64,000 nucleotides of DNA, from assembly GCA_022791755.1 (NCBI GenBank), contig JAAVZR010000009.1, forward strand, positions 1-64,000, in the 5' to 3' direction. Below are positions 26,016-33,151 of the stretch, one piece after another. The notes beneath the pieces are model-generated. The model worked only from the letters and a program-made list of their open reading frames with translations. It was not told the origin of the DNA and did not search any database. The first letter of the stretch is position 1; every line of letters begins with the position of its first letter. A program made the translations under genes and the position numbers. This DNA comes from Lachnospiraceae bacterium (GTDB lineage: Bacteria > Bacillota > Clostridia > Lachnospirales > Lachnospiraceae).

Positions 26016-27076
26016 AGATATGGTTTTTTGATCCTTCGCTCACCTTTATCGGTCTGGAGGATCACTATGAAGCCATCCGTTACCGGCAGCGGTGGAACAC
26101 ATACGGCGACTTTGAGATCTGCCTGTGCCGGATGATACCCCAGGCAAAGCTGGGAAATATCGTAGTCTTTGGTCACAACGGCAGAAAAAACGGGGTGATC
26201 CGGTATATCCGGATGGAAGAGGACGGAAAGGTGCGGATCAGGGGCTACAGTCTGCTGTGGCTTCTGACCCAGAGGATCACGATACCTCCAGCCGGGGAGG
26301 ACTGCCTTACAGTCAGCGATACTCAGGAAAATGTCATGAGAACTCTGGTGGACCAAAACGCCATCCATCCCGAGAATGTGTCCCGGATCATCCCCCACCT
26401 GTCTCTGGGAAAGAGGGCGCAGGCAGGGCGGATGATAACCTTTCAGAGCCGCTACGCCGGACTGGACAGAGAGATCGGCAGTCTGTCGGAATCTTCCGGC
26501 CTGGGAGTATCCATAGACTTTGACTATCAGAGGCAGGAATGTCTGTTTTGCGTCAGGCAGGGGACAGACCGGTCCTGTGAACAGGAAAAACGGTCTCCGG
26601 TGATCTTCTGTATGGACTACGATACGATCGAGAGCCGTACCTATGAGATCAGCGATATGGACGCGAAGACCTGTGCCGTCATAGCCGGAAAGGGCGAGGG
26701 AGCGGACCGGGCCGTGTATGTGTACGGCGACGAACTGGCGATGAATGAGAGGCGGGAGATATTTATCGACGCAAAGGATATAAAGGACCCTCTGCTTTTA
26801 CCGGAACGGGCGGCCACGAAGCTGGCGGAGTGGAAACCGGCGGAGGCCTATGAGTGTATCCTGTCTCTGGAAGGCTACGCAAAGAAATGGGATATCGGAG
26901 ATTATGTGACGGTGCTGGATCCCGAGCTTGGTATCAGGAAGCGGATGCAGATCACGGCGGTGGAGGAGTCTGTGGACCGCAACGGAGGATATGAGGTGGA
27001 GGCAACCGCAGGAGAGGCGGCCAAAAGCGTGGCGGAGCACCTGCGGAACAGGACGGCGGCAGGGAGCGCCGAGTGA
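25997..27076 (+). CDS. Tail protein of the Siphovirus ReqiPepy6 Gp37-like family
   Basis: 359 aa from ATG 25997 (MAENPIEIWFF), preceded by GGAGGG; the upstream ORF-track start is spurious. It reads like Gp37-like tail-tip proteins: DPSLTFIGLEDHYEAIRYRQRWNTYGDFEI, RIRGYSLLWLLTQRI, then WDIGDYVTVLDPELGIRKRMQITAVEESVDRNGGYEVEATAG near the end. It takes the place of the large Tal protein of other siphophages and is expected to close or plug the tail tip. I see no peptidase or lytic domain. Confidence 0.78.
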   Translation: MAENPIEIWFFDPSLTFIGLEDHYEAIRYRQRWNTYGDFEICLCRMIPQAKLGNIVVFGHNGRKNGVIRYIRMEEDGKVRIRGYSLLWLLTQRITIPPAGEDCLTVSDTQENVMRTLVDQNAIHPENVSRIIPHLSLGKRAQAGRMITFQSRYAGLDREIGSLSESSGLGVSIDFDYQRQECLFCVRQGTDRSCEQEKRSPVIFCMDYDTIESRTYEISDMDAKTCAVIAGKGEGADRAVYVYGDELAMNERREIFIDAKDIKDPLLLPERAATKLAEWKPAEAYECILSLEGYAKKWDIGDYVTVLDPELGIRKRMQITAVEESVDRNGGYEVEATAGEAAKSVAEHLRNRTAAGSAE

Positions 27077-27132
27077 GAGACAAAAGCTCTGTACATAGAG
27101 TCGCAATACCAACATGATGGAAGGAGAATGAG

Positions 27133-27354
27133 ATGGGAGAGATTAAGAAAGCAGATTACCTGGTGGACAATGGGACGGATTACGATAAGATACATTTCTC
27201 CACCGGGGCGGATCAGGTAGAGTATGTAAAAAGCGGCGGTCAGACGACCAGTATCCAGGAGGCCCTGGGGGGCTACAGCCTGCGAATCGTGGATGTGAGG
27301 CCGGATGTGCAGGAACCGGGAGTGATCTATTTTATCAGAAAGGCGGAAGGCTGA
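27133..27354 (+). CDS. Small tail-fiber-associated protein (73 aa)
   Basis: MGEIKKADYLVDNGTDYDKIHFSTGADQVEYV... is a short polar protein with a good AAGGAGAATGAG ribosome-binding site. The phrase DKIHFSTGADQV is common in N-terminal adaptor parts of Firmicute fibers. Its TGA overlaps the fiber ATG (ATGA), implying coupled expression. It may bridge the baseplate and the fiber; function not established. Confidence 0.55.
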   Translation: MGEIKKADYLVDNGTDYDKIHFSTGADQVEYVKSGGQTTSIQEALGGYSLRIVDVRPDVQEPGVIYFIRKAEG

Positions 27355-29198
27355 TGACAGGATTGATATGCGATGACCTGGAGTGTATCATGGCGGAGGA
27401 ACGGCTCATATCGGAGGCGTGGAGCGGAGGAAGACAGCTGTATCAGTACGACAGCACCGCTCCGTCTCTGACGGTCGCGGCCCCGGCCGGTACGGCTGAG
27501 AATGCTCCCTCATACTGGACCTCCGGCGCTGCCTATCGGGTACAGGGCAGCGTAACCGATGCGGACAGCGGTGCGGCGGCAGTGTATGTGAATGGGAAGG
27601 AGGCGGTGGTAAGCGGCAGCAGCTGGTACGGAGATATCACGCTGACGGCGGATACGACGGTGGCAGTACAGGTATATGCGGTGGACAAGGCGGGAAACCG
27701 GACGGGGACGATTACCCGATATGTCCGTTACGACAGTATGGCTCCTGCGGTGTCTCTTACGGCCCCAGCGGCAGACTCGTATATATCGGGAACCAGCGTC
27801 ACCGTCACAGGTACGGCGTCCGATGCCGGAGGGATCCGGTCTCTGACGGTGAACGGGACCGCTGTGGCTGTGGCGGCAAACGGCGCTTTCAGCATATCGG
27901 TGGCTCTGACGGCCAATGTCTGGAATACGGTCACGGTGGCGGCCACGGACTATGCCGGACGCAGTACCACGGTCGCCAGAAGGATATACAGCGATACGGT
28001 GAACCCGGCGGTGTCCTTTACGGCTCCTGCGGCAGATTCCTATACCTCTGCCGCCTCGGTGACGGCCTCCGGCACGGCCACGGACGCTGCGGGAATCCGG
28101 AGTGTGACGGTAAACGGGACGGCAGTGACCGTGGCAGCCAACGGCGCGTGGAGCAGATCGGTCTCTCTGACGGCCAATGCCTGGAATACGATCACGGTGA
28201 CAGCCACGGACAGAACCGGGAGGACGACTACCGTCACCAGGAGGGTGTACTGCGACATGACGAATCCAACCCTGGCAGTGAGCGCGCCTGCCGGCACGTC
28301 GGCCGGCGCTCCCACGTACTATCAGAGCGATGCCGCGGTCAGCTATACGGTGAGCGGCACGGCGTCCGATGCCACGGGGATCCGGAGCGTGACCGTAAAC
28401 GGAGCGGCGGCCTCGGTGAGCGGATCAAGCTGGAGTAAGGCCCTGTCTCTGGCGACGAATACGACGCATACGATTACAGTGGTGGCGACGGACGGAGCAG
28501 GCAGGACCAGCACGGTGGTACGGTATCTGCGGGTGGAGGCGTGGTATCAGTATGCGGCCAGAGTGGCTGGGACGACAGTGCAGGCCAGTCTGGACGCAAC
28601 ACTTAAAAATAGCGCAGTATGTAATGCCATTGCTGGTTATGCGACGGCATATGATATAATGAAAAGCCACTATTCTTCCAGCATGGCATCCTATATTGGA
28701 AGCTATTACTCCGCCGGTCTTAACCTCTTAAATTATCGCTGCCACTTAAAAACGTATTTGTTTAAGGATGGTGCAGATACAGGAGCTGTTTCCTACTCTA
28801 TTTCTACCATTGGTTCTGAAAACGGCAACTGGGTTGCTCGCAGGGAAAACAACGCATATTTATATGTTTATGTATCGGCAGGTATGTACTTAAAAATGGC
28901 ATACATAAACTTTATTGGATGGAATCGGATCGGCATACGGGCCAAGAGAAAACAATATGATTATGACAGCATTGCCGGGTTTATGGGTTTGAGTACCGAT
29001 ACAATATGCGATTTTAATAGTGACAACACTACATTTAAAGTTGCCAGGGTTACTTTTGATGCGTATAGGGATCCTGAATGGACTTATCTGGGCCTCTCTG
29101 CCTATCAAGGCTCTTATTATTTAAAGTTTGGATCGGTTTTGGGCTTTGGAGCCAACCAGCCAAGAGATTGCTATATCTATGATGTGATCATAGAATAA
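27354..29198 (+). CDS. Tail fiber with four Ig-like repeats and an exchanged C-terminal domain
   Basis: 614 aa. After a ~35-aa head, four tandem bacterial Ig-like domains of ~90-100 aa span ~35-400. Each has the cycle SLTAPAADSY ... VTVTGTASDAGGIRSLTVNGTAV ... NTVTVAATDYAGRSTTV. From ~400 the sequence changes character: Tyr/Asn/Ser-rich and beta-like (YSSSMASYIGSYYSAGLNLLNYRCH ... FGANQPRDCYIYDVIIE). DNA changes with it, from GC-rich to AT-rich near 28.6 kb. This suggests that the receptor-binding tip was swapped in from elsewhere. It is the probable target-recognition protein of the particle. Confidence 0.75.
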   Translation: MTGLICDDLECIMAEERLISEAWSGGRQLYQYDSTAPSLTVAAPAGTAENAPSYWTSGAAYRVQGSVTDADSGAAAVYVNGKEAVVSGSSWYGDITLTADTTVAVQVYAVDKAGNRTGTITRYVRYDSMAPAVSLTAPAADSYISGTSVTVTGTASDAGGIRSLTVNGTAVAVAANGAFSISVALTANVWNTVTVAATDYAGRSTTVARRIYSDTVNPAVSFTAPAADSYTSAASVTASGTATDAAGIRSVTVNGTAVTVAANGAWSRSVSLTANAWNTITVTATDRTGRTTTVTRRVYCDMTNPTLAVSAPAGTSAGAPTYYQSDAAVSYTVSGTASDATGIRSVTVNGAAASVSGSSWSKALSLATNTTHTITVVATDGAGRTSTVVRYLRVEAWYQYAARVAGTTVQASLDATLKNSAVCNAIAGYATAYDIMKSHYSSSMASYIGSYYSAGLNLLNYRCHLKTYLFKDGADTGAVSYSISTIGSENGNWVARRENNAYLYVYVSAGMYLKMAYINFIGWNRIGIRAKRKQYDYDSIAGFMGLSTDTICDFNSDNTTFKVARVTFDAYRDPEWTYLGLSAYQGSYYLKFGSVLGFGANQPRDCYIYDVIIE

Positions 29199-29450
29199 CT
29201 ACTGCAAATATATCTTCGTAATGTTATAGGCATTGCCGCCCCTCCAGTCGTTTACCCTGACATACGCATCGCTGGTAAGCGATGCGGTAGTTGCTGGTCT
29301 TGGAAGTGTGGGCTTTCGACGTTTCTGTCGGGGGACTACGCTGCCCTGGTTGAGGGGCAGCGGCTCCGAGACGTGCAGGCTGGCGCGCAGTTGCTCCACC
29401 TCATCGTCGGTAAGCGGGTGCTTCTTCCGGGTGTCCTTGCGACGTCGCAA
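29199..29450 (-). pseudogene. Antisense ORF resembling an alternative fiber C-terminus
   Basis: This frame opens on the minus strand and ends exactly where the fiber gene ends (TAACTA, stop against stop). Its C-terminus, ASLTSDAYVRVNDWRGGNAYNITKIYLQ, looks like the closing strand motif of Firmicute tail-fiber tips. The N-terminal part (RRRKDTRKKHPLTDDEVEQL) does not. There is no ATG and no ribosome-binding site; the track's start is a TTG inside a palindrome. It may be a silent spare tip segment, a relic of an inverted cassette, or chance coding. The opposite-strand ORF at 29233 looks like a shadow. Confidence 0.35.
29266..29285. repeat. Perfect hairpin GCATCGCT-ggta-AGCGATGC
   Basis: 8-bp perfect inverted repeat with a 4-nt loop in the segment between fiber and holin genes. 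No T-run follows. Confidence 0.7.
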
Positions 29451-29451
29451 G
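29436..29451. repeat. 16-bp perfect palindrome CTTGCGACGTCGCAAG
   Basis: A loopless, fully symmetric 16-mer at the outer edge of the antisense fiber-like segment. Such symmetry is expected for a dimeric protein site, for instance a recombinase or regulator; no recombinase gene is present in the window. Confidence 0.7.
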
Positions 29452-29583
29452 AGAAAAGGAGAAGAATAGGATCTTTACCAGAGCGGGCCCAGAAAGGTCT
29501 TTTAGTGTGCCAAAAATATAAATCGATTTGGCTATGGGTACAAATAACCGAACTGTGAGAAAATAAATAGGAGTCAGGATGAT

Positions 29584-29844
29584 ATGTATGAAGCACTTAT
29601 TACAGGATCTGTAGCTATTTTAGTTTGCATGATTAATAATCTTTTTCAGAAACATGTAGTCAGAAAGCAAAATGATAAAACGATTTCGCTGGTTGCGTAT
29701 CGTATAGAACAACTTGAAAATAAAGTACAGGCTCATAACAATCTCATAGAAAGAATATATCGTTTAGAAGAGCGAACCGAAATTCAAGAAGAGAAAATTA
29801 AATCGGCAAATCATAGAATCGCAAATTTGGAGAAAGGGGATTGA
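29584..29844 (+). CDS. Small membrane/coiled-coil phage protein upstream of holin
   Basis: 86 aa: a short N-terminal transmembrane segment (MYEALITGSVAILVCMINNLF), then a charged coiled coil (LVAYRIEQLENKVQAHNNLIERIYRLEERTEIQEEKIK). Proteins of this design (XhlA-like or similar) commonly stand directly before holins and help in lysis. ATG 29584 has AGGAGTCAGGATGAT upstream. Composition is AT-rich, like the fiber tip. Confidence 0.6.
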   Translation: MYEALITGSVAILVCMINNLFQKHVVRKQNDKTISLVAYRIEQLENKVQAHNNLIERIYRLEERTEIQEEKIKSANHRIANLEKGD

Positions 29845-29846
29845 GA

Positions 29847-30074
29847 ATGAACGAAAGATATTGGACTATTTGGGTTAAGGCAGCGGGAGTAAGGGCAGTA
29901 AAAACGATAGCCCAGACAGCTGTTGCCACAATAGGTACAGCTGGCATACTGAGTGTGGTAGATGTACGGACCGTATTGTCTGCATCCATATTATCCGGTA
30001 TTTTGTCTTTGCTTACATCGCTGGCAGGGCTGCCGGAGGTAAAAATAAAATCAGGAGGCGGATATGAAGGGTAA
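29847..30074 (+). CDS. Holin (r1t-type-like)
   Basis: 75 aa from ATG 29847 (MNERYWTIW), after AAAGGGG. Two hydrophobic segments (AVKTIAQTAVATIGTAGILSVV and VLSASILSGILSLLTSLAGLP) with a short turn and a polar tail fit r1t-type holins (...R-x-x-K-T-x-A-Q ... L-S-x-L-T-S-x-A). It would form the membrane lesion that releases the endolysin and the particles. It overlaps the amidase start by 11 nt. Confidence 0.8.
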   Translation: MNERYWTIWVKAAGVRAVKTIAQTAVATIGTAGILSVVDVRTVLSASILSGILSLLTSLAGLPEVKIKSGGGYEG

Positions 30075-30963
30075 GATGAAAATCGCAATGGACGCCGGTC
30101 ATGGCCTGCACACAGCCGGCCGGCGCTGCCTTCCCTCTCTGGATCCGGCCCAGACCAGGGAATGGAAGCTGAATTCGCGGATTATGGACAGGCTCCAGGA
30201 AGCCTTGCAGGGATACGACTGTGAGGTTCTGCGGGTCGATGATATTACCGGAGTCCGGGATGTGGGCCTTAGTGACAGAGTGACTGCGGCTAACGATTTC
30301 GGCGCGGATCTGTACCTGAGCATGCATCACAATGCCGGTGTCGGGGGAAAAAGCGGCGGGGGAACCGTGGTCTATCACGCCAGCGATATTCCTGCCCATG
30401 TCTCCCTGGCACAGAGGCTGTACCAGCATATCGTGGCAGAGACGGGACTTATGGGCAATCGCAGCAGCAAGGTGGTAAAGAAAGCATATTATGTTCTGGC
30501 TAACACGAACATGCCAAGTTATCTGGTGGAGAACGGTTTTATGGACAGTCTGGCAGATACGCCTGTCATTATCACGGAAGCTCACGCACAAAAGACAGTT
30601 CGTGGTATCATAACCTGGCTGGAACAGGATTGCGGTCTGAGGCATCTGGCTGAGAGCGAGGATTCCGGGCAGCAGGAAACGCCCTCGAAAGAAGAGTCGC
30701 CGGATGGCGGCGAAGGTACGGATCCGACGGATTTATCCCCGGGAGCAGCGGTCATTGTCAACGGAATCATCTATGGTACAGGCAGCGGCAAGGGCTGCGG
30801 AATCGCGAAAAACCATGACCGGATGTATATCACCGGTTACGCCGGAGAACGTTATCCCTATTGCTGGGGAGTGGCAAAGACAGCAGGCGGAATCCGACAG
30901 GGATGGGCCCGGGCAGAGGATCTGAAGCTTGCGACGGAGTCGGCCGGGATGAGGAGACTATAA
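30064..30963 (+). CDS. N-acetylmuramoyl-L-alanine amidase (endolysin), C-terminally frameshifted
   Basis: 299 aa. Amidase_3 domain at ~5-195 with zinc-ligand and catalytic residues in KIAMDAGHG, ADLYLSMHHNA and SYLVENGFMDS. A linker (SGQQETPSKEESPDGGEGTDP) leads to a small wall-binding-like repeat (PGAAVIVNGIIYGTGSGKGCG ... GERYPYCWGVAKTAGGIRQGWARAEDL). The frame stops at 30961, but the -1 frame continues into a typical SH3b domain, so the original protein was probably longer. The enzyme cuts the MurNAc-L-Ala bond to lyse the producer cell. Confidence 0.85.
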   Translation: MKGKMKIAMDAGHGLHTAGRRCLPSLDPAQTREWKLNSRIMDRLQEALQGYDCEVLRVDDITGVRDVGLSDRVTAANDFGADLYLSMHHNAGVGGKSGGGTVVYHASDIPAHVSLAQRLYQHIVAETGLMGNRSSKVVKKAYYVLANTNMPSYLVENGFMDSLADTPVIITEAHAQKTVRGIITWLEQDCGLRHLAESEDSGQQETPSKEESPDGGEGTDPTDLSPGAAVIVNGIIYGTGSGKGCGIAKNHDRMYITGYAGERYPYCWGVAKTAGGIRQGWARAEDLKLATESAGMRRL

Positions 30964-31190
30964 AGGATTATCCGGAATGGGCGGCGATCTGTAACGAGAG
31001 GAACGTTAATGTGCGTATCGGTCCGGGGACGGAAAATGCTGTTTTGACAGCCTGGCCGAAGCTGGGACCCGGCAATGAGGTGGATGTGACCGGTGAGAAG
31101 AGGGCGCCGAATGGTAAGCTGTGGTACCGGATACGGATTGCCGGGATCCATACCGGTTGGGTGTATGGAGGATTTCTGGACAGGAGATGA
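30948..31190 (+). pseudogene. Detached SH3b wall-binding domain of the endolysin
   Basis: In the -1 frame relative to the amidase: DEETIKDYPEWAAICNERNVNVRIGPGTENAVLTAWPKLGPGNEVDVTGEKRAPNGKLWYRIRIAGIHTGWVYGGFLDRR, a textbook bacterial SH3 domain (N-V-R-x-G-P-G ... W-Y-R-I ... G-W-V). There is no start with a ribosome-binding site. I see no slippery heptamer at the junction, so a one-base indel (real or a sequencing error) is the simplest explanation. Confidence 0.7.
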
Positions 31191-31208
31191 GATTTTATAA
31201 TGGGATTG

Positions 31209-31243
31209 GGCTGGCAGAGAGGAATTCTGTCAGCCGTTTTTTT
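31209..31243 (+). terminator. Terminator closing the tail/lysis operon
   Basis: GGCTGGCAGA, 7-nt loop, TCTGTCAGCC (10 bp with one G-U pair), then G and seven Ts. It lies 19 nt after the SH3b stop and marks the right end of the element. Confidence 0.9.
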
Positions 31244-31251
31244 AAAACCTA

Positions 31252-31280
31252 TTGCTTTTTTTTGCGATTCTGCGTATAAT
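31252..31280 (+). promoter_or_regulatory. Candidate promoter of the loaP-polysaccharide operon
   Basis: TTGCTT (31252-31257), 17 bp, TATAAT (31275-31280), starting 9 nt after the preceding terminator. It would give a ~335-nt untranslated leader before loaP. That leader is AT-rich and has no gene I can support. It contains a GCCATCC/GGATGGC pairing (near 31448 and 31505) and a terminator at 31521. Confidence 0.5.
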
Positions 31281-31520
31281 AGCTAAAGATTCAGGGGAAC
31301 TTGAATAGATAAAATTTTAAAATTTATAAAAATAATAAATATTGTAATATCTTAGAATACCCTTGCAGCCTGGGCACCTGGGTTTTCCTGATATAATATA
31401 ATGAAAATCAAAGCATTCCATCGGATCGTATGTTTCTTAGTAGAGAGCAGCCATCCGTAAGCTTTATATAGATTGCCATGGTCATGACGACATATTTCGT
31501 GAGCGTGGATGGCGAAGCAT

Positions 31521-31542
31521 ACCCTTACAGGGTTCTTTTTTT
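31521..31542 (+). terminator. Leader terminator/attenuator upstream of loaP
   Basis: ACCCT-tac-AGGGT followed by a run of seven Ts, ~80 nt before the loaP start. As it sits between promoter and first gene, it probably acts as an attenuator. LoaP proteins are known to promote read-through of terminators in their own long operons. Confidence 0.6.
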
Positions 31543-31620
31543 ATACCTTTTTGGAGAACGTATTTTGAAAGCGTATTCAGATAGTATCCTTTTTCAGAAC
31601 AGATTATAGGAGGAGAGGAT

Positions 31621-32163
31621 TTGTATTATGTAATTCAGGTGGCACCAGGAATGGAAGAGCGGACGGAAACTTGGATTCGAAACAAAGTAAAGCATGACGT
31701 ATATGATTGTTGTTTTCACCCGGTACGCCACAGGAGGAAAAAGTTTCATGGGGAATGGAAGGATCTGTATGAAAAGCTTCTGCCGGGGTATGTGTTTATT
31801 GTAAGCGATTTGATTCACGAATTATATCAGGAATTGGGACAAGTTCCTGCATTTACTAAAATACTGGGTAAAGAGGGAGATTATTTTACATCTCTTCATG
31901 AAAATGAGGTGGACTGGCTGGGAAGGATTATGGTTCCGGGCCTGTCTGACGAGGGGTATGCTGAAATAGGATTATCAAAGATAATTGTAACAAAGCAGAA
32001 TACGATAGAGATTTTATCGGGGCCTCTGCAAAATCTCAAAGACAGGATACGGAAGATCAATCTGCACAAACGGATCGCAGAGGTGGAAGTAGACTTTATG
32101 GGAAGGAAAAAGATAGTCTATTTGGGAATTGAGTTGGTTAAGACGGGGGAAGACCTTGAATAG
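31621..32163 (+). CDS. loaP: LoaP-type NusG-paralogue antiterminator
   Basis: 180 aa from TTG 31621 behind AGGAGGAGAGGA. The N-terminal NGN domain reads YYVIQVAPGMEERTETWI ... KLLPGYVFIVSD. The C-terminal KOW domain reads EILSGPLQNLKDRIRKINLHKRIAEVEVDFMGRKKIVYLGIELV, the form typical of LoaP rather than housekeeping NusG. LoaP binds RNA polymerase at a leader RNA hairpin and keeps it transcribing through terminators in long polysaccharide or metabolite operons. Being the first gene of a 13-kb polysaccharide operon with a leader terminator is exactly the expected context. Confidence 0.88.
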   Translation: MYYVIQVAPGMEERTETWIRNKVKHDVYDCCFHPVRHRRKKFHGEWKDLYEKLLPGYVFIVSDLIHELYQELGQVPAFTKILGKEGDYFTSLHENEVDWLGRIMVPGLSDEGYAEIGLSKIIVTKQNTIEILSGPLQNLKDRIRKINLHKRIAEVEVDFMGRKKIVYLGIELVKTGEDLE

Positions 32164-32178
32164 GAGGGAGGATCTTAA

Positions 32179-33120
32179 GTGAAAAAACTTGCAGTTACAG
32201 GAATCACCGGAAAAAGCGGATTATTTTTTCTTTCTGAGGTATTGAAGAATGAAGGGATTTTTTTAGACAGATGGAAAGAAATACGTTTTTCATCGAGAGA
32301 ATGTGAAAAAGCAGAGAAGATTAAGAGCCGTGTAAAAAAATCTGAGATAACCTTCAGGCCGTTTATCGGAGATACGACAGACAGCGTATTTTGTGAAAAA
32401 TTATGTGCCGGCTGTGATACATTGCTTCATATTGCCGGAATACACAGCAGTCGAATTATGGTTGAGGCAGCGATTAAAGCAGGGGTTAAGAGGATGATTC
32501 TGGTCCATACGACAGGAATTTATTCAAAATATAAAGCGGCCGGAGAAGAGTACCGGGAAACGGATAAAATTGTTTACCGGCTTTGTGCAGAGAACCAGAT
32601 TATATTGAGTATCCTTCGTCCTACGATGATTTACGGGACCTTGAATGACGGAAACGTATCGGTATTTATACGTATGATTGATAAGCTTCCCGTTATGCCT
32701 ACAGTCAATGGAGGAAGATACGAATTACAGCCGGTACACTGCCGGGATTTGGGAGCGGCTTATTTTAGAGTGCTAATGAATGAAGAAGTTTGCAGTGGTA
32801 ATGATTATATTCTTTCGGGCGGTGAACCGATTGAATTGCGCAGAATGTTTGAAGAAATTGCACAGAACCTTGAAAAGAAAAAGCATTTTATCAGCTGTCC
32901 CTATCCGATTGCGTATGCAGGCGCTTGGTTTATATATATGTTGACGTTGGGAAAGAAGGATTACCGGGAAAAGGTACAGAGACTTGTGGAGCCTAGAATA
33001 TATGGTCATGAAAAAGCGACGCAGGATTTCGGATATGCCCCCAGAACATTTCAGGAGGGTATCATAGATGAAGTAAGAATGTATACGCGGCAAAAGGAGC
33101 GGAGCTGCCAGAAAAAATAA
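32179..33120 (+). CDS. NAD-dependent epimerase/dehydratase (extended SDR)
   Basis: 313 aa from GTG 32179 with GGAGGGAGGA upstream. N-terminal NAD(P)-binding motif is TGITGKSG; then DTLLHIAGIHS and VHTTGIYS, and ILRPTMIYG typical of sugar-nucleotide SDRs. The usual catalytic YxxxK is not obvious; the region reads SKYKAAGEEYRETDK. A hydrophobic segment near 250 (YPIAYAGAWFIYMLTLG) suggests membrane contact, as in the SDRs paired with PglC-type transferases. It lies directly before the PglC fusion and may modify the first, lipid-linked sugar (inference). Confidence 0.72.
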   Translation: MKKLAVTGITGKSGLFFLSEVLKNEGIFLDRWKEIRFSSRECEKAEKIKSRVKKSEITFRPFIGDTTDSVFCEKLCAGCDTLLHIAGIHSSRIMVEAAIKAGVKRMILVHTTGIYSKYKAAGEEYRETDKIVYRLCAENQIILSILRPTMIYGTLNDGNVSVFIRMIDKLPVMPTVNGGRYELQPVHCRDLGAAYFRVLMNEEVCSGNDYILSGGEPIELRRMFEEIAQNLEKKKHFISCPYPIAYAGAWFIYMLTLGKKDYREKVQRLVEPRIYGHEKATQDFGYAPRTFQEGIIDEVRMYTRQKERSCQKK

Positions 33121-33151
33121 AAGCATATGTGGATTATTGCGGAGAACAGGG

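Noticed and set aside
27354-29198. Diversity-generating retroelement acting on the fiber tip
   Set aside because: No reverse transcriptase and no template repeat are in the window, so the composition shift is better explained by module exchange.
30936-30964. Programmed frameshift joining amidase and SH3b
   Set aside because: No slippery heptamer or downstream stem-loop is visible at the junction; an indel is simpler.
18202-31243. Complete prophage
   Set aside because: No integrase, terminase, portal, capsid, replication gene or att-like direct repeat could be found; only tail, lysis and repressor genes are present.
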